Assembly: GCA_012838135.1 (NCBI GenBank)
Contig: DUPV01000012.1
Location: 1-50,359 of the forward strand
Reading direction: 5' to 3'
Length of the DNA: 50,359 nucleotides
Origin: Clostridiaceae bacterium
GTDB lineage: Bacteria; Bacillota; Clostridia; Saccharofermentanales; DTU023
In this document: piece by piece, positions 16,358 to 25,599 of the stretch
Numbering within the stretch: the first letter of the stretch is position 1
Layout: each line of letters begins with the position of its first letter
Notes under the pieces: model-generated
Databases searched by the model: none
What the model was told of the DNA's origin: nothing
The model's input: the letters and a program-made list of their open reading frames with translations, nothing else
Program-made: the position numbers and the translations under genes

Positions 16358-17665
16358 TTATGCTTCACCTTCTGCCGCATTCATGAATCGTCTTTGATAG
16401 CTGACAACTTGATTCGTGGATGTGAAACGAGCTAAATAATTTGGTTCGGCAGTAATTACTACGCGTTTATTCATATCTATAAATTCAGGTTCAGTCAACA
16501 GCTTGTCAATATCAGGATAATTGTCAGGTCCTTCCATTGAACAAACAATGAGTCTTGTATCCGGAATCGTGCAATTTTTGAGCAAACGCAAATTATGGCG
16601 CATTTGATCCAGGCCGTCACAACCTTCTTCATCTTTAAAACGTCTGTATTTAATAATATCACGACCAAAACTATAGACTTCAGTTAGATCCATATCTGAA
16701 TCCGCCTTTGTCAAATAATCATTTTCAACAAAATAATTTCTCAGCCCTTCAAGTGATTTTTTGTCATCAAATTCTTCATAAACTGTTAAGAATTGCTCAA
16801 TAGCTTCGGACTGTTTTAAGCGATGACGCAAGAATGTGTTAATAAAATATGGTCTTGACTGCAATGCTAACTGCGTTTGGTAAGGCTCGAACATTAAAGT
16901 AAAGTTGATTCTGAAACCATCTTCATGAAGTCGTAAAGCCAAATTATGACCGAGAAATGCTCCTTCTGTACTAACATTGTCAAATCTCGTATCTAATTTC
17001 TTATCACCGGCTAACAGCTGATTAACGTTATCCGCTGTAACTGCTCCCGTATGAGGTACTTTAATAACAACACGATACTTCGAAAAAATCTCTTTGAACT
17101 TATTGGCTTCTTCCAGAATTTTACCGTAATCTTTCTCGAAAGGATTATTAAGTTCGACACTCACGTCACAACCTGGTCCTAAAATCTTAGCCAGCTCAAT
17201 CATAACTTCATCACGTGTTTTATAAACATTACCGACATTGGCTTCCGGATTATTTATAAACAGATCATAAATAATGCCAGGATTACAAGTCAGATTTGCG
17301 ATTAAATTACTGATGGGAGCAACCTCGTAGGGATTCGCACTATCTGCAGAAAATAATACATTAGTAGGTCTCTTTACACCATTTTTATCAAAAGCTATAT
17401 TACGTTCTAAATCAACACGTAAAACACCATCTGAATCCAGTATAAGCGTCCTCTCGAATCCTGCAGGAGTTTCCCCTTCAGGTGTGGGAAATGTTTTTAA
17501 TACATCCTTAAACTGATCTGTGACACCAATTGCTTTTACAATTTTGTGTAAGTCGCGAAACTCTTCCAACTCTACTGGAACGTCCCAAACACGTTGAACA
17601 AGACTTTCTTCTCCCTTAACACTTGGCACATCGAAACTTTTTAAAGTGAATTTCATTTTTTTCAT
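16358..17665 (-). CDS. Long, divergent transaldolase-fold protein, 435 aa
   Basis: Not an ordinary transaldolase, but three blocks fit that fold. NPFEKDYGKILEEANKFKEI is followed by YRVVIKVPHTGAV with a candidate Schiff-base lysine at Lys192. Next is RINFTLMFEPYQTQLAL, matching the transaldolase N-(V/F)-T-L-(I/M)-F motif. The N-terminal 110 residues and the C-terminal region (about 290-435) do not match the 210-350-aa transaldolases I know. The start is placed at the ATG at 17665, five bases after AGGAG; a TTG-initiated extension to 17683 would overlap that site. First gene after the promoter at 18009-18037. Probably cleaves or rearranges the sugar-phosphate intermediate of locus A; the reaction is not known to me. 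Confidence 0.6.
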   Translation of the reverse strand: MKKMKFTLKSFDVPSVKGEESLVQRVWDVPVELEEFRDLHKIVKAIGVTDQFKDVLKTFPTPEGETPAGFERTLILDSDGVLRVDLERNIAFDKNGVKRPTNVLFSADSANPYEVAPISNLIANLTCNPGIIYDLFINNPEANVGNVYKTRDEVMIELAKILGPGCDVSVELNNPFEKDYGKILEEANKFKEIFSKYRVVIKVPHTGAVTADNVNQLLAGDKKLDTRFDNVSTEGAFLGHNLALRLHEDGFRINFTLMFEPYQTQLALQSRPYFINTFLRHRLKQSEAIEQFLTVYEEFDDKKSLEGLRNYFVENDYLTKADSDMDLTEVYSFGRDIIKYRRFKDEEGCDGLDQMRHNLRLLKNCTIPDTRLIVCSMEGPDNYPDIDKLLTEPEFIDMNKRVVITAEPNYLARFTSTNQVVSYQRRFMNAAEGEA

Positions 17666-18001
17666 TTTTTCTCCTAAACGCAATAATGATCATGTACTTT
17701 CAAATACCAAACAGCCGGGGCTGTTTCTTCTGTTGTTCTTCTGTTCTATACATTGAAAAAGAGAACGGAATCAAGAGCAATGTGTCTATACATCTCTATT
17801 CTCTTTCCAAAGTACAGGGGCCTACTTCTTAACGGATGACTCCGTGAATATACTCATTTCTAGAGCAATTTCTTTGCTTTTTGCTAACAGCCAATTCCCA
17901 TCAATTCCGGGCTGACTGATTAGCTGGCTTGCATTGCGTAATCATGCTGTTTTGCAGAAATAATCTATGTATTCTTGATTACATAACTCTTGATAAAAGT
18001 A
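17666..18001 (-). other. Long untranslated leader (about 336 nt) of the transaldolase-like gene
   Basis: If transcription starts near 18002, the leader is about 336 nt. It contains several short hairpins (ACAGCC/GGCTGT at 17711-17724; ACGGA/TCCGT around 17832-17845; AGAGAA/TTCTCT between 17760 and 17803) and no long ORF. I find no T-box, TPP, glycine, lysine or c-di-GMP riboswitch signature. Its length suggests post-initiation control, but this is inference. Confidence 0.35.
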
Positions 18002-18037
18002 CATACTTAGTGTATGCATTTTTTTTCAATATGTCAA
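18000..18037 (-). promoter_or_regulatory. Predicted strong promoter of locus A with overlapping palindrome
   Basis: Minus strand: -35 TTGACA (18037-18032, perfect), 17-bp spacer, -10 TACACT (18014-18009). A palindrome CATAC-N5-GTATG (18002-18016) overlaps the -10 box and transcription start, the classic place for a repressor operator (GntR- or LacI-type). It points into the transaldolase-like gene. No regulator gene lies in the locus. Confidence 0.65.
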
Positions 18038-18248
18038 CTTTTACGCTGTCCTTAACACGCGATTAGAATAATGTTTGCTTGTATGTGGAGGATTTTGTAA
18101 ACTTAGGATACTACTTGGGAAATATTAACCAGGGTATTAAATTTTGAGATAAAATTGTAGATAGATTTGATGATTTTACTTCATTTTTGGATGAACATTT
18201 AAGAAAATATGTAAATCAAAAAAACAAGATAAGTTTAAGGAAATTGCT

Positions 18249-18914
18249 ATGGAAAAGATTAATGATAGAATTGAAGCTGCACATCAGTTATATGTGGATA
18301 AGCATTTTGAACAAGCTCTTACAGAATTCAATATACTTGGCGAAGAGAAAAAATTGAGCAATAAGCAGAAATTTCAGATTGCATTGAATAAAGGCATCAT
18401 TAAAATGAATTTAAATAATTATGATGAGGCACAACATGATATGGAGAGCGCCTTGTTGATCGGCGAGAAAACGGAAGATTTGTACAGACAGGCACGTGCT
18501 TTACATCAATTGGGAATTCTTGCGAAATTAAGAGGAGACTATGATAATGCTACGGAATTATTCCGGGAAGAGTTGAGAAAATGCAGTTCTTTGATGCCTT
18601 CATATTATGCCGATCTTTCTTATAATTTCTATGAACAAGGTGATGTAAAAATGCTTGCCGGTGATTTTGTTGATGCCAGGATGTATTTTAATCATGCAAT
18701 AGTATTTGCCGAAACAGAAACTAATTATCATGGTGTCGGTTTAGCTACCAAGGCTTTAGGACGTTTGAGCTTAACTATCAATCGTTATGAAGACGCACTC
18801 TGTTATTTTCGTAAAAGCTATGAAAATTTTAAATTAGCGGAAGACCAAGAGGGTATTGAAAGTGCATTGAACGAAATTACAAAATTAGAAGAAAGTATGC
18901 ATCATATGGAATGA
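18249..18914 (+). CDS. Tetratricopeptide-repeat protein, 221 aa
   Basis: All-helical protein built of about five TPR-like helix pairs: residues 8-41 (AAHQLYVDKHFEQALTEFNI), 42-75, 80-115 (ARALHQLGILAKLRGDYDNA), 118-152 and 158-192 (ATKALGRLSLTINRYEDAL). There is no signal peptide, membrane span or enzymatic domain, so a cytoplasmic protein-interaction scaffold is likely. AAGGA lies 8-9 bases before the ATG. It is a lone plus-strand gene between locus A and sbcC, facing sbcC. The partner is unknown. The 211 bp upstream hold no certain promoter (a weak TTGCTT-17-TAAACT pair only). Confidence 0.75.
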   Translation: MEKINDRIEAAHQLYVDKHFEQALTEFNILGEEKKLSNKQKFQIALNKGIIKMNLNNYDEAQHDMESALLIGEKTEDLYRQARALHQLGILAKLRGDYDNATELFREELRKCSSLMPSYYADLSYNFYEQGDVKMLAGDFVDARMYFNHAIVFAETETNYHGVGLATKALGRLSLTINRYEDALCYFRKSYENFKLAEDQEGIESALNEITKLEESMHHME

Positions 18915-19070
18915 TAAAAAATCTTGTAACGGGAAGAATGATCTTAAGAAACATACGTACAAAGAATAAAAGTGTTATTGTAAGCAAGACATCAGATTCC
19001 AGAAACATTTATAACTGATATTTTAATATTTTAATAAGAATTAAAAGAAAAGGCTGTGGAGAAAATTTCA

Positions 19071-22000
19071 TTACTGGATACAAACAATTGTGCTGCCTTG
19101 ATTGCTGCTTTGGACTTGTATTTGTCGATCAATTCTTTCTTGTAAATCCGGCACATGAGAAATAATCCCAATCATTCGATCACCCTCACTTAATTCTTCT
19201 AAAGCTCGTATCGCTTGTTCAAGTGCATCATTGTCCAAAGAACCGAAGCCTTCATCGATAAATAAAGTTTCGATTTCGATACCGCCTTGCATTTGTTGAA
19301 CTGTATCGGATAATCCTAAAGCCAGAGCTAAAGCAGTTATGAAACTCTCTCCGCCGGAAAGGGTTGTTGCCGGTCTGGCTTTACCTGTATAAGTATCAAA
19401 AATATCAAATTCAAGACCGCCTCTTTTGCGTCTGTCAGATACTTCTTCTTTACGATCTAAATAGTATCTGCCGTGACTCATCATTGCCAACCGCATATTA
19501 CTCGCTTCAAGCATTCTCTGAAAATAATACGATTGAACAAATGCCTCAAATGTTCGTCTGCCTGCACCTGTTAAACCGTTAGCCAGTCCGGACAAGTATG
19601 AAAGTTCAGCCGCTTTTTTGGCAAATGCTTGATAATCTCGCATATCAAGGGCAAATTGTTCAGCTAATGAAACATTTTTTTCAATTACTAGCCCGAGTGA
19701 AGTTGACTTTGTTCTTAACTCTTGTAAAACCTGTTCAGCCTGCTGTAATTCAGCACTGATTTGTTCTAAATCAGGTTTAGTTTGATCCTGGATTTTCACA
19801 GTTAATTCATTTATGGTTTGACGCAAATTATCCAATTGTATGAAATACGTATTGATTGCAGTTTCTTCTTGATTTAACTGATCCGGTGACCAAATATATT
19901 GACTGATGTCTGAAAACTTTATCCCGACTCTAGTAGATTTTTCCGTTATTTCTGCTACTAATTCAGTTTGTCGTATCTTCAAAACATCAATATCGGTTTT
20001 AATCTGTTTAATTGCTGAATCAAAGCTGCTCTGCTCACGTAAGAGTTGATTATAACAGTCCGTGGCATCTTGGCGTGCTTTTATTTTCGCCTTATACTCG
20101 GACTTCAATTGGTTAAATGCTTGCTCTGCTTGTTGTAAGTTTTCATATTGTAGATTTTGTTGCAAGTTTTCCAGTTTTGCCCTAAACTCGGTCCGGTTTA
20201 ATAAATTGGTTTTTAATCTATTCTCAATTTCTTGTAAATCGACCAAGTTGTTTGATGTTTGAACTTCGTTATCCAAAAGTGTTTTCTGCAATTGAGGAAT
20301 ATCTTTAAGTTGTTCTGTTTGTGCCGTAATTGTTTTCGATATTTCCGAGATGCGACTGAACAACTCATCTGTTGCCGCTTGAAATTCCGCATATTTAGCA
20401 TCAGATGTCAAATCAAAGCTTACTGTTTGTTCTGATGCTTGTTGATCAGCATGTTGATTTATTTCTTGCTTGTCATCAGCAAATTTTTTTTCTAATACTG
20501 TCAAAAGTTGAGCGTGACCGTTTTTGATACCGCCGAGTTCAATTTTTAGCTCTGTAGTTTGATTTTGAAGTTGATTAAAATATTCTTCTTTTGTGCGAAG
20601 CGTTTTTTCAGAATACTCTTGATCAAATTCGGCTAATTTCAGATGGTGGGTTTGGCCGCAAACCGGGCATGGAGTTCCTTGCATTAAATCTTTTGCCAGA
20701 AAAGCAGCCGTTTGTTGTTTTTCCAATGTACGATACGAAGCAAGATCCAGCTCTGCTTGCTTAAGCTCTTCTGCAGCAGCTTCATATTGAATCGTTAAGC
20801 TATTAATTTCCTCTGCTTGATTGCGTAAAAACTGCCAACTTTCCAGATTGTTTACTCTCTTATCATAAGCAGCAGTCAGATTACTTTGTTCAATAAGTAA
20901 TTTATTGTTTTGAAATTCAATTTGCTTCAGATCTGAAATTTTTTGTTCCAGTTCTTGTTTTTGGTCAGCCAAGCTCTGCTTGGCTTGTTCTAATTCTTCT
21001 TTTTGTTGTGCCAATTCCGTTTGTTCAAAGTTGAATTTTTGCAAATCAAGTTTAATTTTTTCATATTGCTCGTAAACAGCTAATTCTTCTTTCAACTTAT
21101 TGAGTGAAATCGCTTCACTCTCTATTTCTTGAGCCTTGTCTTGCCAAAACCGATATTGTTTCTCAGCCTCTGCCAAATTGTCAGTAATTTGATTTAAATA
21201 ATGCAAGTTATTTTCAAGTGAACTTGCTTTATCTGTTAAAGATTTTTGATTGTTCTTCCACTGACTATATAGTCCGGATATATTTAATGCGACAAACTTA
21301 AAAATTTCATAGGATTTTTTTCTGATTTGCATCTCCTCTAAAATTTCCTCCAGAGAAACCAAATCCTGTTGTTTCAAATCCAGTTCTGTGAAAATTCTGC
21401 TGATTTCAAGTGCTTTCTGATATGCCTCCTGTTTTTTGTTTCTAATTACATTGAGATCCTGATCCTTGAGAACAAGTTGATTATGATAAATTCTTAAATT
21501 TGCAATATAGATTTGAAATTGTTCGTAAAACCGACTTAAAAAACTCAGCTCACCGAGGTTTATATGCTCTGCCAACTCTTTCAATTCATTTAAAACCGAT
21601 AAATCTGACATTTCCAGCAAAACCGACGAGTCCGAATTCTCAATTGATTTCGAGTTTTTCATCAGCTCCGGTAGTTCCGGATTTTCCATGTCGGTATACC
21701 ATTCTATATGGTGAATTGCCTGTTCCAAGTCTCTTTGTTTTAAATCTCTGATTTGGGTTATGTCTTTCGTTTCTTGTTTTAGCAAATCTTGAAATTCGAT
21801 AATCTTCCTTGTGTTAAAAATTCTGCGAAAAATTTGTTCCCGTTGTGGTTGATCTGAAGATAATAATTGTTTGAAATCGCCTTGCGGTAAAAGTCCGGTT
21901 TGTTTGAACTGATCCGCATCCAAACCCAGAAGCGATTCAACTTTATCTTTGACTTCCTTTTGCAAAGTCAAAACCTTGCCATCCGGCAAGGTCATTTCCA

Positions 22001-22340
22001 CCCGACTCGGATTGGAAACTATACCCTCGCCGCGCATTTTCGGACGCAAGTAAGAAGGTTCACGTCTTATTTTATATATTTGATCTTTAACCTGAAACTC
22101 CAATTCAACAAAAGTCTTGGTGGCGGGAGAAGCGAAATCACTGCGCATTTGTCCTGCATCACGTTCAGGCTGGGTCGTATCTCCATAGAGAGCAAACATA
22201 AAAGCATCAAAAATTGTCGTTTTGCCGGAACCCGTATCACCGGAAATTAAAAACAGACCATTTTGATACGGTTGAAAATCAATTTCCATTTCTGCTGCAA
22301 AAGGTCCAAATGCCGCTAAACAAAGTCTGATCGGTTTCAT
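19071..22340 (-). CDS. sbcC: Exonuclease subunit SbcC (Rad50-like), 1089 aa
   Basis: SMC-like ATPase of the SbcCD nuclease that opens and trims DNA hairpins and protein-blocked ends. The N-terminal Walker A is GDTGSGKTT (residues 34-42). Two long coiled-coil arms, rich in Gln/Glu/Leu, flank a zinc-hook CPVCGQTHH (about 553-561) that joins two molecules. The C-terminal lobe has the ABC signature TLSGGESFITALALALGLS, Walker B TLFIDEGFGSLD and the switch ISHVPDLQERI. Length is normal for the family. Its start lies 1 bp after the sbcD stop codon, so the two are co-translated. The convergent 156-bp gap to the TPR gene holds nothing else that I recognise. Confidence 0.96.
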   Translation of the reverse strand: MKPIRLCLAAFGPFAAEMEIDFQPYQNGLFLISGDTGSGKTTIFDAFMFALYGDTTQPERDAGQMRSDFASPATKTFVELEFQVKDQIYKIRREPSYLRPKMRGEGIVSNPSRVEMTLPDGKVLTLQKEVKDKVESLLGLDADQFKQTGLLPQGDFKQLLSSDQPQREQIFRRIFNTRKIIEFQDLLKQETKDITQIRDLKQRDLEQAIHHIEWYTDMENPELPELMKNSKSIENSDSSVLLEMSDLSVLNELKELAEHINLGELSFLSRFYEQFQIYIANLRIYHNQLVLKDQDLNVIRNKKQEAYQKALEISRIFTELDLKQQDLVSLEEILEEMQIRKKSYEIFKFVALNISGLYSQWKNNQKSLTDKASSLENNLHYLNQITDNLAEAEKQYRFWQDKAQEIESEAISLNKLKEELAVYEQYEKIKLDLQKFNFEQTELAQQKEELEQAKQSLADQKQELEQKISDLKQIEFQNNKLLIEQSNLTAAYDKRVNNLESWQFLRNQAEEINSLTIQYEAAAEELKQAELDLASYRTLEKQQTAAFLAKDLMQGTPCPVCGQTHHLKLAEFDQEYSEKTLRTKEEYFNQLQNQTTELKIELGGIKNGHAQLLTVLEKKFADDKQEINQHADQQASEQTVSFDLTSDAKYAEFQAATDELFSRISEISKTITAQTEQLKDIPQLQKTLLDNEVQTSNNLVDLQEIENRLKTNLLNRTEFRAKLENLQQNLQYENLQQAEQAFNQLKSEYKAKIKARQDATDCYNQLLREQSSFDSAIKQIKTDIDVLKIRQTELVAEITEKSTRVGIKFSDISQYIWSPDQLNQEETAINTYFIQLDNLRQTINELTVKIQDQTKPDLEQISAELQQAEQVLQELRTKSTSLGLVIEKNVSLAEQFALDMRDYQAFAKKAAELSYLSGLANGLTGAGRRTFEAFVQSYYFQRMLEASNMRLAMMSHGRYYLDRKEEVSDRRKRGGLEFDIFDTYTGKARPATTLSGGESFITALALALGLSDTVQQMQGGIEIETLFIDEGFGSLDNDALEQAIRALEELSEGDRMIGIISHVPDLQERIDRQIQVQSSNQGSTIVCIQ

Positions 22341-22341
22341 G

Positions 22342-23469
22342 TTAATTCACCTTTTCTTCAAGTTCCTGAATGATTATCTGATCGGAATCAGAGATGATTC
22401 TGCCGGTTTCTTCTTTATGAAACAAGGCAAAAAGTTGACCGATACTCAATTCATTCGGTGCTGCACTCAAAGCATTAAAACTATCTGCTGAACGTTTAAA
22501 ATATGGTGTTCTGACTTCTAAAAGGCGAGGATAAAATCTCTTGAAGCGAATTGCCAAATCCGGAATCGGTTCGTAATCCGATAAGTTAATGTAAATATAA
22601 GCTTCACTCGGATTTTCTCTGGCTTGATTAATTAAAGCAGCAAATTTTCCTTCAATTAAATACACAGGATGTAGCGGCTCAAAAGGAATTTTGTGCAATT
22701 TAAATCCCGGTTCACTATTCATTTCGATCATGCTCAAAAATTTGGGACGAGCTAATTCAGACGCCGAATAAACCAGAGGGGATCCGCTATATCTTACGTT
22801 TTCATATTGTACATGATGAGGTTGATGGAGATGCCCTAAAGCCACATAATCAAAATCTTTGACCAATTCAGCCTGAATCCGATCCAAACCGCCGACAGAC
22901 AACTGTTCAGAATCTGACATTATAGCTTCACCGGATTGATTGATAAAGAATTGATGTGCTATCAGAATATGTTTGCCGGGCAAAGATAAATCAATTCCAC
23001 TTATTATTTGCTCCAAAGCTTGTTGATAGGTATCTATTTCAGTCTCCGGGTAGAGATTTTTAATATTTACCGGTTTAAAAAAAGGAAGCAGATAGAAATA
23101 ATATGCTTGATCTAAATTCAAAACTATTGTTTCTACCTGCTCCTTAGGTTCCGTTGCAAGGTGAATGTTAAATTCCCGAAAGAAATTCCCGGCATAACTC
23201 AACCTGGTTGCAGAGTCATGATTGCCTGAGATAATCATAGTTGAACATTCACGCTTACTCAATTCGGTCAAAAAATAATCAAACAATTGCGTTGCTTCAG
23301 CAGAGGGTATAGCTCGATCATAAATATCGCCGGCAATCACAATTGCATCAGGATTATGTTGATCCGTTTGTTTTATCACAAAATCCAAAAAATATTTTTG
23401 ATCTTCAATTAAAGAATATTTATGTAAGGTTCTCCCTAAATGTAAATCTGCTAAATGAAAAAATTTCAT
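22342..23469 (-). CDS. sbcD: Exonuclease subunit SbcD (Mre11-like), 375 aa
   Basis: Metallophosphoesterase nuclease partner of SbcC. The five phosphoesterase motifs are visible in order: DLHLGRTLH at the N terminus, GDIYDR, SGNHDS, HQFF and LGHLHQPHHV. The remaining 150 residues form the capping/SbcC-binding region. The start ATG is the obvious one, giving MKFFHLADLHLG. It lies 12 bp after the membrane-protein gene and directly before sbcC, in an apparent yebC-to-sbcC transcription unit. Confidence 0.96.
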   Translation of the reverse strand: MKFFHLADLHLGRTLHKYSLIEDQKYFLDFVIKQTDQHNPDAIVIAGDIYDRAIPSAEATQLFDYFLTELSKRECSTMIISGNHDSATRLSYAGNFFREFNIHLATEPKEQVETIVLNLDQAYYFYLLPFFKPVNIKNLYPETEIDTYQQALEQIISGIDLSLPGKHILIAHQFFINQSGEAIMSDSEQLSVGGLDRIQAELVKDFDYVALGHLHQPHHVQYENVRYSGSPLVYSASELARPKFLSMIEMNSEPGFKLHKIPFEPLHPVYLIEGKFAALINQARENPSEAYIYINLSDYEPIPDLAIRFKRFYPRLLEVRTPYFKRSADSFNALSAAPNELSIGQLFALFHKEETGRIISDSDQIIIQELEEKVN

Positions 23470-23481
23470 AAGCTATTATAA

Positions 23482-24504
23482 TCAGGTTATAGTCCATCCG
23501 ATAAATAAATATTGGATAACTAATACAGCAGCTATCAATAAAATGAAAAACCAGAAAGGACTGTTTCTCTTGGTCGGATGACCTTTTTGGAATCCGGCAT
23601 ATAAATAGATAAAAACATGAATTTTCCCGGCTAACGCCAGAATAATTCCTATTTGTGGCAGGAATAAAGAAACAATTAAAGCAATGAACAGAACAAAAGA
23701 GTATGGTAAAGTCGAGAGAGTTGCTGTCTGAACATATTGTTTAAATGTCTTTTTCTCACTGCTTAAAATCAAGGTCAGGAAAAGTATCATCAACACAACT
23801 GTGATTAGTGTAGCTATTTGACTTAACAATGACATAAAAAAGACTTTTCCGGCCTTAAAGCCGACAGTTCCGGAAACAAGCGAACCGACACCAGCCAAAG
23901 CTGCCTTAAAAAGTTTATTGATCACCACTGCATTAAATCCGGCTACTAATAAAACATTTATCAAAGCTAAAACTCCTAAGCTGCCCCAATGTAAATTCAA
24001 ATGGAAAGCTTGCATCGGTCTTTTGGAAAAAGATAAAAACAAGGATTGTAATAAACCGCTGAAAATATCACGAGCCGGATCGGGACCTTTGCGTTGAAGT
24101 CCACGATTCCGAGCAGATGCAGGACCGGCTGTTCGTTTGGGTCGTAACGGTTCAGGCTTGTTTGAATGCTTAATACTTTCTCCGGGCTGATAAGGACCTG
24201 TTTGTTCTATCTCATCTAAGTCATCTAAATCCATAGATTCTTGATTCTGAACAGATTTTTGACTGCGATAACCCGCTCCGGCAAGACTTGCACGGAAAGC
24301 CTCTTCTCGCGCTAAAATTTCTTCATTTTGTTCCTCATAACCGGCATGTTCAAAATTAACTTTTCGATAATTGGCATCAAAGTTGGTTTGATTCTGCAAA
24401 TTTGCTTGTCTGGCAGCTTCTGCATACTGATCAGATGCCTTTTTGTCTGATTGATACTCATCAGAATAATTATTTGAGTTTCGATCAAAAATGTAATTCG
24501 TCAT
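23482..24504 (-). CDS. Membrane protein with long disordered N terminus (Yip1-like), 340 aa
   Basis: Residues 1-150 are hydrophilic, rich in Asn, Gln, Glu and Pro, and look disordered. Residues about 170-340 contain five hydrophobic segments (LGVLALINVLLVAGFNAVV; a Gly-rich stretch with VGSLVSGTVGF; ATLITVVLMILFLTLIL; LPYSFVLFIALIVSLFL; FWFFILLIAAVLVIQYLFIG). The layout (short loop, GIILALAGKIHVFIYLYAGFQ near the end) is like YIP1-family proteins, which have no assigned enzymatic role. It lies between the P-loop gene (16 bp) and sbcD (12 bp), apparently in one operon, though no link to DNA repair is known. Confidence 0.6.
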   Translation of the reverse strand: MTNYIFDRNSNNYSDEYQSDKKASDQYAEAARQANLQNQTNFDANYRKVNFEHAGYEEQNEEILAREEAFRASLAGAGYRSQKSVQNQESMDLDDLDEIEQTGPYQPGESIKHSNKPEPLRPKRTAGPASARNRGLQRKGPDPARDIFSGLLQSLFLSFSKRPMQAFHLNLHWGSLGVLALINVLLVAGFNAVVINKLFKAALAGVGSLVSGTVGFKAGKVFFMSLLSQIATLITVVLMILFLTLILSSEKKTFKQYVQTATLSTLPYSFVLFIALIVSLFLPQIGIILALAGKIHVFIYLYAGFQKGHPTKRNSPFWFFILLIAAVLVIQYLFIGWTIT

Positions 24505-24520
24505 TTCTTAAGCTCCCCTC

Positions 24521-25594
24521 TTATTTGTGCACTAAGCGAGTAGCACGAATATTGATTGCCAAGACATTTATTGCCGTATAATGTTCCACATCTTTATTCA
24601 AATTGCTCTGCGCTTTGCTTAATATTTCTTGGGCATTATATCCATAATACAATGAAACTCCCAAATTGAAAATTGCCCCGTAAGCTTCTTTAAACACCAT
24701 AAACTCAGTCAGGTCTGAAATTCCCGTTAAACGAATCAAGATTTGCTCTACTAACATCGCCAAAGCTTCATCCGAGATTGAGTAATTTCCTATCGTGGAA
24801 AATGTCGGTCTGACAACTGTTTTTTCTCCATCGGCTGAATAATCAATACGATCAGCCGAACGATCCCAACGTCTTTTTAATTTCTGCCAAGGTTGTAAAA
24901 AGTAACCGGAAAAATCATGTTTGATTTCCATGCTCGGTACAGGAATAGTATGGGTTCCGGCAGACATTCTGGTAGTTCTGGCAACCTGTCTTTCTTCTTC
25001 GGTCGTTACATCTTCAATTCTAATCAACATTGACGGTTGATTTAACCATAAATTATTACATATTTTTTTCAACATTCTGTCCGATGTGCCGAGAATCATA
25101 AGGATCGACGGACTCTCATCTAACAACGCCCGTCGCATATTGGCGGCTCTGGTCGGATCCATGAACAATGCTTGACGTACCGATTCCAATTGCGTATCCG
25201 CTGTTTTAGCAGAAGTTCCGGCAACAATATTGCTTCCGTGAATCAACAATCCATCATCAATGATATATTGAATTTTATGTTCAGCTGCTATTGATAAAGC
25301 TCTGGTACTTTTACCCGTACCCGATGTTCCGATAAATGCCACAATTGCAATTTGTGATAAAAATTCTCGCTCATCCTGTTCCGTTTCAATTTTTTCTCTT
25401 AAATTTGCTTCCTGTACCGTTGTTTTTACAGCCTCAGCAAAACGTCCAAAAGGATTGAAAATCAGCTTGCCCGGTCGGAGTGGTACATCACCGTCAGGTT
25501 TCGGAATATCGGCAATACGTCGCCGCTTAGCTTCGCGTTTAGCTTTTCTCTCTTCCCGATTTTTTCTGTGTTTTCCAAATAAAAAATCAAACAT
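24521..25594 (-). CDS. P-loop protein with Asp23/Gls24-like C terminus, 357 aa
   Basis: The N terminus is very basic (MFDFLFGKHRKNREERKAKR). A clear P-loop FIGTSGTGKST follows at about residues 87-97, and the next part (IDDGLLIHGSNIVAG; ILMILGTSDRML) resembles a nucleotide kinase or ATPase core, but I see no standard Walker B. The last 90 residues (ISDEALAMLVEQILIRLTGI, then VSLYYGYNAQEI and YTAINVLAINIRATRLV) have the pattern of the Asp23/Gls24 alkaline-shock fold. Function unknown; nucleotide binding is likely. It starts 5 bp after the yebC stop. The Asp23 assignment is by eye and could be wrong. Confidence 0.55.
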   Translation of the reverse strand: MFDFLFGKHRKNREERKAKREAKRRRIADIPKPDGDVPLRPGKLIFNPFGRFAEAVKTTVQEANLREKIETEQDEREFLSQIAIVAFIGTSGTGKSTRALSIAAEHKIQYIIDDGLLIHGSNIVAGTSAKTADTQLESVRQALFMDPTRAANMRRALLDESPSILMILGTSDRMLKKICNNLWLNQPSMLIRIEDVTTEEERQVARTTRMSAGTHTIPVPSMEIKHDFSGYFLQPWQKLKRRWDRSADRIDYSADGEKTVVRPTFSTIGNYSISDEALAMLVEQILIRLTGISDLTEFMVFKEAYGAIFNLGVSLYYGYNAQEILSKAQSNLNKDVEHYTAINVLAINIRATRLVHK

Positions 25595-25599
25595 ACAAT

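Noticed and set aside
18000-18030. Hairpin CATAC/GTATG followed by eight T on the plus strand, considered as a terminator
   Set aside because: No plus-strand gene lies upstream; the stem is short and A+T-rich, and the same bases form the -10 region of a strong minus-strand promoter.
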